Assembly (NCBI GenBank): GCA_001949185.1
Contig: BDGG01000007.1
Coordinates: 2,069,079 to 2,133,078, forward strand
Length of the DNA stretch: 64,000 nucleotides
DNA from: Ramazzottius varieornatus
Lineage: Eukaryota; Tardigrada; Eutardigrada; Parachela; Ramazzottiidae
Direction of reading: 5' to 3'
The position numbers and the translations under genes are program-made. Below are positions 43,578-55,050 of this stretch, piece after piece. The notes below the pieces were generated by a model. The model made no database searches, was not told where the DNA came from, and saw only the letters and a program-made list of their open reading frames with translations. Each line of letters opens with the position of its first letter. The first letter of the stretch is position 1.

Positions 43578-44150
43578 CTCACTACCAATCTTAGTCAGAC
43601 TAGAGTGATACACGTGCAGAATGTACTAAAATTCTGATGGAAAATCACGAGGAGAGTTGGATTACGTGGGATTTCTCCACTGGGATTGGATAATGTAACT
43701 CCGCCCAAATAGAGGTAAAAACAGAAATTTCAAAAATAGAGCTAATCGCCTCATTGGTCAACATGAAAATGCATCAAGTCGAGGGCGGATCAGCTATGTG
43801 CACGGGTCGTGACATACCTGTGAGTGGTGGATTGCGAAGCTCCATCGAACCGACAAGGCAGAACACGTTTACTTAGTGAGACATTACTTCATTTACTTTA
43901 GACTTACACCATCTATTATTTGAAATTACCGGTCAACATTGGAGACAGAACAGAGTAGGTAAGTGATTACGAGATAATTGATAACGAGAGGCGTTGTAAC
44001 GTTACGAATAACTAACTAATGCTTCAGTTGATGTCGCGTCCAGCAGCTGCCCATAGCACTTGCTCTGGATTACAATGCGGTGTCTCGAAAAACACCGCAC
44101 TGCCCTCATATCTATCTGGAAAAAGTTCTGCTCGATACTGAAATTAAATA

Positions 44151-44465
44151 TCAATTAAATTTTTTGAAATAATTGAAGCTTAAATTCTTCAAAGACACGA
44201 AGGCATTAGATGGAGGCGGTCTTGAAGAAACTCTGGTTTCAGAGCGATATCGGCAATAAATGGCATTTTCTGGAACGTGTAGCCTGAAAACAGAAGAAAG
44301 TAATATCAATGAACTGTTATAAGTAACTTCTGGATGGTTGGCGCACTTACTGCTGCGTAAGTCCCTCATAACGTGCCGCTTTTGCGTAACCAGTGCTGAT
44401 TGGTTGCCCAATATGTTCAAATACTTGCCAAGTAAGGCTCCACCCATGCGCTGCTCTATGTGCAT
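44151..44465 (-). CDS. Possible small two-exon protein
   Basis: Minus strand: MHIEQRMGGALLGKYLNILG and following residues to RDLRSS, a GTAAGT donor, then a TTTTCAG acceptor near 44288 joining YTFQKMPFIADIALKPEF and about 15 more residues to a stop (about 68 residues). The splice sites and frame agree, but no family is recognised. It lies just upstream of the hAT insertion. It could be a gene remnant. Confidence 0.3.
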   Translation of the reverse strand: MHIEQRMGGALLGKYLNILGNQSALVTQKRHVMRDLRSSKCANHPEVTYNSSLILLSSVFRLHVPENAIYCRYRSETRVSSRPPPSNAFVSLKNLSFNYFKKFN

Positions 44466-44624
44466 GCACTAGTGCGCATATCCTGCATCTGTTTCCCAGA
44501 CACACGCATGACGTCTAGGTCACGTGCTGTAGCTGCGTATGTTGTACACGCGACTTGTGACGTCGTACGCAGCATCGGTGAGTAACAGCACTTGCATGTG
44601 CGAAAATGACAAGATTTCTGTATA

Positions 44625-44632
44625 CGTTCATG
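44625..44632. repeat. Left 8-bp target site duplication of the hAT element
   Basis: CGTTCATG, repeated exactly at 48126-48133. Confidence 0.9.
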
Positions 44633-44867
44633 TAGTGATGTTCTAATATAGTAATATTATATTAAAGTAGATGATAGTAGATGGTTTGAGCATCGACTAT
44701 ATTTAGTAACATTTAGTAAACAGGTTTAGGCTCCGGAACCCGATATTAATATTTTAGTAGCTTGAAAGTAGAAGTGCGATATTTTATTATTATTAAGCTG
44801 TTCATCATCTGTAGTAAAATATATCTTACTTTCCGGTTAACGGCACCGCTGGTTCAAAAAACTGCCT

Positions 44868-47861
44868 GTGTGCTGGTTGCTCAATGTGCGACCACGCCCT
44901 ATAAAGTGCGCCACACCATACCGATGCCTCTACAGCGGCGCAGTAGGGCAACTGCCGTACTGCGAAATTGCGAATGAATACCGTAGAATATCATGCAGCT
45001 GCATACGGTGCGACACTTTGACCAGCCATGTTAGAGAGTGTAGGTGCAGGATGCAAGCTGTACTACAGGAGTTGTACTACAGAAAAGGCGCAAAGAAGAA
45101 GCTACCACCGGAAAGAGGGAAAGCTCCTGTAGCAGCTGCAATAGCAGCAAGCCCACCAGTAATCGACATTGCGGAAACCGATGACGGTTCAGACTCCGAA
45201 GATGAGTCGTCTCGACCGCATTCGACATCGTCTTCCAGTCGATTTTCCCAAAAGCGTAAACAACCCGGTGGTCAAAAGAAAGCTTCTGCAGTATGGCAGT
45301 ACTATACTGAGGATGCTGAGACGGATACGTCAACGTGTAAATCCTGTAACCATGAAGCGAAGCCTGCTGGCAACACCGGAAACGCTGTGTCCCATCTGAA
45401 GAACCGTCATCCCGACGGATTTGCCAAGTATGAAGAGCAGGAAAAGCTTCGTAAAGACCTCGAGAAGAAGAAGAAGCAGGACAAGCCAGCCACAGGCATT
45501 GCCATGATCCTGTCCAAGCTGAAATTTGAATCGTCAAACCCGTACGAGCAGGGAAGTTTGAGGTAAGTCGGCCTTTGCTGTTGCTTGTTGCTGTTTCTTT
45601 CTGCTCTCTCCGTCGATCTACTTCAGGCTAATTATTTGTGCTTTCTGACTGTAGATATCGAACGATCCTGCGCGAACGGGCCTTGTGGGTTTTACGGACA
45701 ACGGCGACTCCATCCTTATGCGCGAATCTGGCTACCCAACGTGCTTTCGTGAAGCATGATCCTCGTTCCCCTGCTTTTGGAAGGTAAGCCCTGGATACGG
45801 AAATGGATAAGGTCTATGAGCAGAGGCTTGGTTACATGAAGGCAGTGCTTTGTCGTGCCACCAAGATATCTCTCTCTACAGGTGAATCGGAATTTGACCC
45901 TGGCATGTCGCACTTTTCCGAGTCCACACAGTGCCGCTCGATTATTCAAGCTTACGATGGAGATTTTGGCTGGGTGGGAGATTCTTTCGTACAAGATATC
46001 CACCGTAGTGACAGACAACGGTTCAAACATGGTGGCCGCTTTCAAAGCCCTCGTTCAGTCGAATAGGTAAATCCTGACGAGTCAGAGGAGGAAGAACCAC
46101 AGCTGAACGTAGTTTCAGCTGAAATGGAAGACGCGAACACGCAGCAAGAGGTCAATGAGTACATGAGATTCGAGGGTGAATGCGAGACCGAGTTCGACGG
46201 AAGGTAATTTTCTGTTACTGCGCTTTGTCCATATATAATTCCTAGGCAAACAAAAATCGACAAGATGGATCTTCGAGTGGCGCACGCTTTCAGGCGATAA
46301 CAATGCCAAACTGCGCGACACAAGAAAACCTTTTTGTCTAGTCTGTTTGCCGAGCTTCCACATCACGTCCATATGGAATGAATGAATGTTCTGCTTTTCG
46401 AGCATTACGGTCAACCGCACATCAGTGTGAATCCTTTTCTGTTGCAGAATCAAGCGTCACAGTTGTACCATCCATCGACTGCAGACCGCAGTTCGAGCAT
46501 TCGAGAAGGATAAAAAGCTGAAGCCGATCATCAAGAAAGCCAGAATTATAGTCAAGACTTTTTGAATGTCTCACGTAGCCACGGGTAAACTTTTCAAAGC
46601 TACCGAGCTGGCATTAATCGCAGATGTCTCAACCCGATGGAATTCTACTCTGCTCTTTCTGCGACGACTTGATGAAAAACGAGAAGCCGTGAAAGAGATC
46701 ATGGCTCGTCACTTGAAGATCCCTTGTTTAACTCCTGGTGAATGGCTCATTATAAAATTTATCATACGTCTACTGGAGAAGTTTAATACGGTCAGCAAGT
46801 CTTTGAGCTATCCCTTTATAATTTCTAATGAAGTCAGAAATTTTTGGTTTGATGTCGTATGTATTGAGTATTCACAGGTTACGGACAAACTCAGCGCGGA
46901 TAAGGAAGCGACCATCCACCGAGTTCACTTTTACATGAACGGACTAGTCAGGCATTTGGAGTCAGTTCGCGATGCTCTTCTAAAGCTCGACTTTTCAAGC
47001 TTCCATATTGAGAACCCATTCGATGAGGTAATTAGCGCCAACTCAGAAAAATAACAAAATGTGCTGTAGTATGTCACTTCAAGCTTTAATTTTCTCGCCA
47101 TACACTTTCCTACGAGAAATCTTACTAAAAACTACAATCGAAATCTCTTACTTATGGTGGTGTACGGTGATCGTGTTTGTCGTTCAGGTCATTCTTGCCA
47201 TGGATTCAGAGCTGTCGCGCGTGCTGGGATATGTGATAGATGATTGCAACCCAAAGTTCGATGCTGTCTACATTGCGAGCACATTTCTCCATAAGAAACT
47301 GAGACTTACATTGCCACAGCGACTGTCTAGTCTTGCTTCGAGATGGCTGTCATTGAAAAACATTGAGTGGTATGAGGAGCCCACGCAAGATAAACACATA
47401 CCGGTCACATGTCATACCTAGTTTCTATGGGGGTGAAAAACGTAGCACCTCGCTGCTTTTTAGAAACATTGCCAGAATCGACTGCACTGAATGCGAACAG
47501 TAATCCAGATGGTATTGACGACTTGGATTTCTTTATCGATGCAAGTTCAGAAGTCACGCAACAGAAATCTCCATTTGACTTGGAAGTTCAGACCTACGTA
47601 AGCCTTCCTGTCGGCTCCGACGACAACGTTGAAGACAACCCGGAAGTCTTCTGGATACAGAATGCTGATAAGTTCCCTCTGTTGAGTCGTCTCGCTTTGG
47701 ACATCCTGGCCATTCCCGCTGCTTCGAGTGCGCCCGAAAGAGTCTTCTCTATCGCATCGGCGGCGACTATGGGCAAGGGAAACAGACTAGCTGGTCACAA
47801 TCTCGAAAGAAAAATTCTCTGTCCCCGAAATTCAGAATACTTGGCCGAACTTGACGATTAA
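44868..47861 (+). pseudogene. hAT transposase with BED zinc finger, interrupted frame
   Basis: In order: a BED finger (45277-45420; TCKSCNHEAKPAGNTGNAVS then HLKNRH), a core near 45640-46065 (YMKAVLCRATKISLSTGESE and ISTVVTDNGSNMVAAFKAL), a middle region 46445-47054 (ELALIADVSTRWNSTLLFLR) and the hATC dimerisation domain 47620-47861 (FWIQNADKFPLLSRLALDIL then IPAASSAPERVFSIAS). Some breaks could be introns (GTAAGT at 45564; TGTAG near 45655), but a stop before MSHVATGK (46563) and other frame changes suggest the enzyme is disabled. Confidence 0.85.
46266..46330. repeat. Palindromic AAGTGGCGC element, copy 16, inside the hAT transposon
   Basis: TTCGAGTGGCGCACGC/AAACTGCGCGACACAAG; its presence inside a transposon shows the family moves or spreads independently. 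Confidence 0.7.
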
Positions 47862-48125
47862 GCACTTTAGACGGTCCGAGCAAATAGTGGGGACCATTCT
47901 TGCTGGCCTGATTGATGTGATTCTGATTCTTTAGATCTTCTGTCGAGCTCTCCGATATTAAAATATATTTTAATAACGAACCTCCAAAGCTTCTACTATA
48001 GTAACATTTTAGTAAGTTAGGCAGAGGTTTTACTATAGTAGTTCGGAGTTAGTAAGACTTTAGCAGACGGCGGATAATTATTTTTATTATATTAGATGTT
48101 ATTATCCCATATTAGAACATCACTA

Positions 48126-48133
48126 CGTTCATG
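48126..48133. repeat. Right 8-bp target site duplication of the hAT element
   Basis: CGTTCATG, identical to 44625-44632. Confidence 0.9.
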
Positions 48134-48169
48134 TACTACGAACACGTAAAATGGATCAGCTACACACCT

Positions 48170-48481
48170 GTGTCACTGCGAAGGCACTTGTAGATCTGAG
48201 ATGAATTGAAAGAAGACGGAAAAGGCAGGGACAAGTCGCGGTGATGGACTTTCAGACAGCAGCTGCAGACGGTGGTGATGTACTTGTCCAGAACGAAGAC
48301 GTTCAGGATAATCTGCAAATAAAAAGCTGGTGTACTTACTGTATGCAATCACGACAAATCCAGTTAGCAGTCTTACCATAAGCTGACAGGTAGGGAAGAA
48401 GATCAAGGTTGGTTCCGCCAACAGACACACAGGAAGAAGAAGTTGTTCGTGAAAACGCGCGAATATTGCGTCATACGGCAC
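48170..48481 (-). pseudogene. Possible 3' exons of a membrane protein
   Basis: Minus strand: LLLPVCLLAEPTLIFFPTCQ then LM joins across a GTAAGA...TTTGCAG intron to IILNVFVLDKYITTVCSCCL and about 35 more residues to a stop. Hydrophobic and Cys-rich, with no family recognised. No upstream exons were found in the next kilobase; it may be a fragment cut off by rearrangement. Confidence 0.3.
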
Positions 48482-49323
48482 AGCCCTGTTAATAGCTCCT
48501 TAACAGGTTCGTGCCAACTAGAAGTTTAAGTTTAGGAAAAGCTGGGAATTATAACCTGTCCGAATAGATGTCTGATTGGTTTGGTGGAAGTATGCCATAT
48601 CAGACAGTATGTGTAGGATCGTGGTCTTAAGTGTTATTCGAGTACAGTTTGTAACACGCAATCAACTTTACTACTATATTAATTATTCTACCGGCTTGCA
48701 GTGGCCGCACATGTTTTTTCCTTTGAGCAAAAAGATAGCCCTCAAAATCTAACATTTAAAGCTGCGTCAGTTCACTGAGAGCAATGCTGAACACTAGCCA
48801 GAACAAACTTGCTGCTTTCTCCACTGGTAAAAGAAGCCCATAGCCTGCCAAACCCAACTCTCCGCGTGATTGTGCCATGCTATGCAATGCTATAAAGCCT
48901 GCCATGGTAAACAGCTTCGGCACGTGTACCACTCTGGTGAGACCTTGATTCTGACTTCGGATTCCTCAGGGTCTGTTTGACATAGGTTATAGTCCCGTTC
49001 TACTTCGCCCTTGGAGTCCAGAAACTTTAAAATGCTCTCCTGAACAATTTGGTCGTAAGCCATCTGGACGCATTCTCATATGGAGATACTCACGTAGCAG
49101 TGGATAAGTGCAGTATAAGACTACATGAACCGAAACTTTCTTGAAAACTAAAGGAGCAGAAATCGATGGGTATGTTGCGGAATGTACTTCACAGTCAATC
49201 AGCGAAACTTGTGTGGGTCATTAGCAATATGCAAGCCGTTTTCCCGATGTCGGTGGCCGTAGAAAGCAGGAACGGAGGAATGTATGAGGAGTACTGTAGA
49301 GCACGTCAGAGTTGTCCGATCCA
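48482..49323. other. Intergenic, no gene recognised
   Basis: No frame with a recognisable domain. It forms the 3' flank of the sulfotransferase-like gene. Confidence 0.4.
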
Positions 49324-50630
49324 CTAAAACAAGGTGGCATCGAGCTGAAATTTGGCCGCTTCTCCCTCGATCCATCTGTCCAGTTTATTGCTCATATCTT
49401 CCGAGAAATGCTCCTTCCAGTTATTCACTTTGCCTGTAGGGACAGTCGAAAGAATAGACGTTGCCCAGTCAGCTAAGGCCAATTGCAAGCAGCAATTAAT
49501 TCAACTACGCACCTTGGCGCATGTACTTGAAGAGAACTTGGCTGGTATTGGAATCGATGACATTTAGCTACTTGGCCATGTTCAGCTTGTCGTTCTTTTC
49601 CATTCTCTCGAAAGTGGTGTGGTGGGCCACCTGTTGTGCTTGTTCCTCGGTCAATGGATTGCCCAAAAAGTCCACCAAACGCCGGATCTCGGCCGCGGCA
49701 TCCTTCAAGCACAATGATCCATCATTCCACCCCTTGCCATTTCATCACACTGTGAGTGAAGGTCAAATGTGGGACGGTACCTGGTGCAGGCGCTCGTAGG
49801 AGACGTGGAAAAAGTTGGGCTGCTGCCAATGCTGCCAGAAGCTGTTGAAGTAGTGGAAATAGAGCCCATAGTGGACGTGACCCTCCATGAAGGCTTCGGC
49901 GAAGACATCGAGGTTGGCCACCGGATGGGCACAATTCAATTGCTTAATGTGCTTGAACATGAAATACATCGAGACGATAGTGTCTTTGACGTTGCGGTAG
50001 ATGAAGATGATCTGCAGAGAGACGACACCACACCTCATCGTAATATACTCAGTTGTTCTCGATCAGCTGTACAGTACCTTTGACTTGTTCTCCTTGGCAC
50101 TGTCGGGTAGCAGCTCGTAAGGCAGATGAGTTCGCAGCAAACGAGGTGGTGCTCTTCTTTCCGCCACTTCACCGGGTTTTTGCCACCGTGAATTGGACGG
50201 TTGATGTCGAAGAACAACCAGTCGTGCAGTGGATCAGCGTCGTTTTCCTTGATTGGCTGACCCTCGGAGGATTTGACGATCATGGATCCTATAGCCTGCC
50301 CCCAAATGGACCCTGGTAGTACAGAAACTAATGGTCAAGTTTCATGACTTATTGGCCATTCCATCGAAGTTGTTAGCCGTAGAAAGTCTAAAGTTGAGAT
50401 GCTCAGACAGAGCAAGACGATCCAAATGCCAGCAGATACCCTTCGATGATCAACAAGCCGACTTAACTTTAGATAGCCATGCCAAGCTTCTCAGGGCGTA
50501 CCCGCTGTGGGGAAGGTGCACAAAAGAGTGTCCTCCTTTCTACACTGTAGCTTGGCTATTTTGTCCATGACAGGGCCATTGAAGTCCTCCAGCAGCTTGA
50601 CCTTTCCCGGCCCGTAGCAAGCCCTTAAAG
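49324..50630 (-). pseudogene. Cytosolic sulfotransferase-like gene, probably degenerate
   Basis: Minus-strand exons in order: GKVKLLEDFNGPVMDKIAKL leading to LLCTFPTAG (about 50620-50508), SIWGQAIGSMIVKSSEGQP (from about 50310), APPRLLRTHLPYELLPD (about 50140), IFIYRNVKDTIVSMYFMFKH and the substrate/dimer region YHVSYERL (about 49790-50000), then RRLVDFLGNPLTEEQAQQVA and KVNNWKEHFSEDMSNKLDRW, ending at 49324. This is the SULT order, including SPR.KTHLP, the PAPS 3'-phosphate motif YRNxKD and the C-terminal GKVNDWKNHF-like motif. Two defects: the PAPS P-loop TYPKSGTTW reads TFPTAGSIW, losing the catalytic Lys, and a frame change is needed near 50150-50165 between IHGGKNPVKW and APPRLL. Confidence 0.7.
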
Positions 50631-52744
50631 TTGACAAAACATGGACAATTTCAACTGCTGCTTCGAAACGAGCGGGTGCCTCGCAATAGGCGTTTTCCCC
50701 TCCACTGTATACGAAACAGGTTTACAATACCTAGTGTTTCAAATTTCACATGCTGGCTAATATGTGTGACTTGGAGCGTTTTGGAGTTACCGCACTTACA
50801 GTTTGTCAGTTTTATCGAATGGCGCATTGGCAAGGCCATTGGAATGATGAAGCTGCTGAAACTTTAAACTCGACAGAGACGTTGAAAAGATCGGCCTGTT
50901 GAGAAACTCAAAATAACTCTGACAGAGGTATCCGATAGGGCAGTTTCAGTTTAGGGGAAATTGTGTCGTGAAGCAAGCGTCCAGCAGGAAGCCAAAGATG
51001 AAAGTGAGCACGAGGCTGAGCAGGAGCTTGAAGCACGTAGCCGAAATTCGTGTACAATAGAATACCTAAAGGTTGAGCTGAGGTGGAGTTAGTGCAACAG
51101 AGTAGCACCTCATTCGTGCCGGAAGCAATTGATATGGAGCGGAACAAACATCGACAATCAAACGGGTTGAAGCTAGGGGGCGTCGCCAAATAGCCCCATT
51201 CACCACCTTCTCGATTAGCCGAAGTTTGGGAATATGATGTACAGTGCGCCGCCTGTCAACTTGGAACGGCCAACCTTCATGTTTTCTTCTTGACCACCGG
51301 ACAAACCATTCCTCGACTTTGAAACATTCGCTAGATGCAGGGATGTTTGGACTCGAGACAGAATTTTTTTAGAGACTGTGGCCCAAAATGAGTGCCCGAC
51401 CGAAAATTAATTTTCTGACCCGGACGAGATTTCGATCGAAAACGGGAAAAATTCCAGACAGTTTTGCAGATACGCTGTCGAGTGTCTGATAGTAGTGGAC
51501 CGGACGAACTCGATTCTTCAGGCAAAGGAGAAGAAAACGAGGAGCAATAGCTTACCTGGGATATCGCCACGTACATACTGTACTAGTGTGCGCCGGGAAA
51601 GTGAGTTTCTCACCCGCTGCTCAAGGTGCGAATGAAGCGTATTGCAGAGGTGGGCTGGAAGTAATGGTTGCATGGCAGTTTCACCCCATCTCCCACTTAG
51701 AGAGGTAGCGCACCAATGGGTATATACACCGACTCCCATAAGTGACAGGCTACCCCACACCTCCACTCAAACATTTATAATTCCTTCGCCTGCAACCAAT
51801 TTCTACATTCTAAAGTTGCCTGAAAAGACTAATGTTTTATGTTCCAGACCGCGTGACTACAGGTTTATCAATAAATCTACTGGCAGTGCGCGGCCCAAAA
51901 CCTTTCGAACTACATCATTTCCGGCATCGCGTTGAGCGAGCAAGCCGGCACTTGGCATAGTCCGCTAGTCATCGTCAGGTAGAACCAATAGCGGTCTTTC
52001 AAATAAGCCCGCGCGTGAATTTTTCGGAGCTCTGTGAAGAAAGTTTCACTACTATGTCAACCATGAAAGAGTTTCAGTTATCTTCGGCAAGAAATATCCC
52101 GTGTGCCTTATTTCCGATATCCTTGCCACCAAGATACGTCTGAATGGTAGTCACTTCAGCCAAGACGATTCTGCTTTCTTGTTCAGGTCTTTCGATCAAA
52201 CGTACCGGAAGTGTCGAAAGTTATATATGGAAACGGTGTGTTTTACGCCGCGGAAAGCCCAGATCGGCATGTTAGTGAAACGACTTCTGCAGAGCTCCCA
52301 AAAACTTCACACTTAAAATGTTGCGAGTCTTTGCATTTCACCCAATATTCTGCCTCTGATAATGACGACGGATGACAGTCAAGTGAACCATAACTGATTT
52401 AATGAGCCATTCGCGGTTTCGCCTTGTAAAAGCACACTTGTTTGGCCATTAAGAGTTTGCTATAGACACATTGGCCATCAAAGTGCTGCTTTATCGGCGG
52501 CGTCTTGTCCTTTTGTCCTAGGTCATCTAAAACCATAGGTCGAGAGATCCCCGTTTGGAGCTGCAAGAGAACATGCATCACTTGGTCGTGCTGCTGGCAC
52601 ATTAGCCACGTTAGCACGTCCAGATGGGCTGGCAAAGGCTTACGGCTATGCCGCACCAAGCGCCCTTGAAGAAGTCAAGGACCTCAAAGCTGTCGTCGTG
52701 GCAATATTAAGTATCTGCTGACCCTTGAAGCCCATAAAGCAACT
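50631..52744. other. Intergenic, no gene recognised
   Basis: Several frames (50908-51189 minus, 51518-51766 minus, 52101-52316 plus) lack domains and splice partners. Promoter regions of the sulfotransferase-like gene and the first phosphatase are presumed at the ends. Confidence 0.35.
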
Positions 52745-54330
52745 AAATGTGACCATGCAGATGGCCATTTGCCTTTGCAAATATTTCGACACGCGAAGCG
52801 GGGGCCACTGTATGCATTTCCCACCAACCCACAAGGAGCAGAAATATGGCCGGGTGCTTTGCGCAAGTTGACGGCCAAGGGAATGCAAGAGGCCTACCAA
52901 CTGGGAAAGCTCGTTCGCTGGCGCTACGCATCTCTCTTGGATCCATCGGCGCCTGTAGCTGATCAGCTACTCACAACCCACAGAGACTTTCCCAGCAGGG
53001 CAGACTTTTGACCTGTAACCTCCTTCAAGTGGCGCACTATGCAATAGCCCTCCTGCTGATGTGTAGCTTACCATTGACTCGTCGGGAACAAGTCGGACAT
53101 TAACCTGTGCACAAGTGTTGTCCAGCGCGCCTTGTTCCCTGCCCTATGCCTTCGCCCCTGGGACGATCCGCAACGGCCTTCAACCTGTCGACCGCTACCC
53201 ATCTACTCCCACGATATCAACGACCGCGACGCCATCTTTGCTATTTCCCTTTGCCCACTTTTCCAACAGATGAAGAACAACTGGCAAGAATACCCCAGTT
53301 CGCTTCCGTACAGAAACGATTGCAGGTCATATGGCACGGGCCGCACTGGTTACATGGTACAACCATTTCAAAATCAGTCTAACTCCTCTTATATACTTGC
53401 AGAACTTGACGGCCTTTGTTCAACAGCAAGCCGCCATACGGATACGTAACTTTGTCTTTCCGCGGACTTACTTTGTTCTCAGTGATATCTTTTACGCTCA
53501 GCGCCAGCATGGCATTCCTTTACCGCCCTGGGTTACTCCCAGCGTGGAGAAGGATATCAACTTCTTGTCTGATCTGTGGTCTGTGTACATGCTGGGAGGA
53601 GTTAACCGCACTGCCGAGTCCGCTAACAAGCGCATCAAGCTACATGGCGGAAAGCTGCTGCGGACCATCATGGAAGTGCTGACACGCAAAGTCAACGGCT
53701 CCACCCTGGACAGCAGCGTAAAATTCTTTGCCTACTCTGGAGTACCTTCTACTGCAATATACATTAGCTACGGCACAAATTAAAAGTATTATCTGGCTAA
53801 TTTTCTTGGTAGCACGACGAGAATATCGGAGTTACTTCATCGGCCTTTGGGCTGTACCCTTTCCGCAACAAAGATACTCCAGGACACATCGGCTACGCCG
53901 TAAGTAAGCAGCATATGCATGTGATATTCCATGTAAAGTACAGGTGGAAATCAAGGCGCTGGTAGTGGCGACCAACAATGAGAAATGAGCTTGGCGATGT
54001 TTCAGTCGGCCATCGTCTGGGAGCTATTCAACAATGACAGCGCCAGGATCGTCTTCAAGAAGAAGAGGTATGATGGAGACACTTCAAGATGCTACTTTGT
54101 ATGTGTTTATTGGCCTTACTGCTTGGTACAGACCAGAAGAGCCGATGGGCAACCCTGACGTCTTGGTCCATCCGGAGTGCGCAGAGTTCTGCCCGCTGGC
54201 AAAGCTGCTCCAGCTGTCTATGCCCTACTTCATGTCCGAAGGCGAATGGTTGCAGAGATGCCACACACCGACTGTTCCCAAGGGACCTACTGAGGCTGCC
54301 AAATACGACATCGACAACCCAAATGCCTAA
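52745..54330 (+). pseudogene. Histidine acid phosphatase A, first of a tandem pair, probably decayed
   Basis: Exons follow the same order as phosphatase B. IFRHAKRGPLYAFPTNP and LRKLTAKGMQEAYQLGKLVR (52780-52990); PLPIYSHDINDRDAIFAIS (about 53190); NLTAFVQQQAAIR...VLSDIFYAQRQHGIPLP (53401-53740); HDENIGVTSSAF (about 53813), the catalytic HD; and RPEEPMGNPDVLVHPECAEF to the stop at 54330. Two lesions are visible. The active-site RHGxRxP reads RHAKRGP (Gly to Ala, Asp to Lys), and a frame change is needed near 53125 between SRTLTCAQVLSSA and ALFPALCLRPW. No signal peptide exon was found, and the C-terminal transmembrane exon of B is missing. A palindromic arm lies in an intron (53021-53040). 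Confidence 0.75.
53021..53040. repeat. Single arm of a palindromic AAGTGGCGC element, copy 17
   Basis: CCTTCAAGTGGCGCACTAT with no clear partner arm within 80 bases; in an intron of phosphatase A. Confidence 0.5.
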
Positions 54331-55050
54331 CTCCACCTTGCCGCCCTTCCTACCTTCGCGCGGCTTTTTTCAGCGCACTTTGATCTGAGCGGTGGGGAGA
54401 GTAACTGAGGTGCCACGTGGTTTAAATCCTGCGTGCTGAGAGATTGCGGGCGAGCTAAGCTTTTGCCTTCTGACGTCACAATTTCTTCATTCCTGAAGTT
54501 TGTCGACTGAGTGCACTAGTGGCAATGACATGGATGATATCAGACCAGCTAAAATGTAATTTCGCTCGCAGTCTGTCATCAAGCCTGATTTAGACCACGT
54601 GACACCTCAGATACTCTGCCCACTGCTCCTTTTGGTCGAGAACAAAAGAAAAAGAGTTGACATGTCATCCAGCACCTGTTGTTCATTCACTGTGGGACAA
54701 ATGTTGGTGGGTATGACGCACTTTGAAGCTAATCTAACTTAAACAGCCACTTTAATGGCCGCAGGCTCGCAAGCTTCTGTCATGTCTCTTAGCCAAAGAA
54801 CGCGCATCAAAATGTTTACGACAAAAAAGTGTAAGCGATACATGCTGGAAAAATCAGCTGTCTTGTCCATATCACGCATCATATTGTGCGTCTCAAATTG
54901 CATGCCAAATGGTCACTGTACATTGAAATTGGGGAAGAGTACCATCACGGTCGGCCTTAGTTTCATTAGACCCGCTGATGTTTTCTTTTGATATGTCAAA
55001 GAGACGACGATGATATAGAGACGTAGCTCGGCAGCAGTGACGGAAGATTG
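54331..55050. other. Spacer between the two phosphatase genes
   Basis: No exon recognised; it holds the promoter of phosphatase B. Confidence 0.45.

Larger units (their letters stand above)
44633..48125 (+). mobile_element. Full-length hAT transposon
   Basis: 17-bp perfect TIRs TAGTGATGTTCTAATAT (44633-44649 and complement 48109-48125) are flanked by the 8-bp duplication CGTTCATG, the class hallmark. The 3493-bp element encodes a BED-finger hAT transposase whose frame is interrupted. It carries one palindromic AAGTGGCGC element at 46266-46330. Perfect TIRs and duplication point to a fairly recent insertion. Subterminal sequence is AT rich (TATTATATTAAAGTAG and the like at both ends). Confidence 0.95.

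Noticed and set aside
42672-43613. Long open frames across 42.7-43.6 kb
   Set aside because: They consist of unknown bases in the assembly gap.
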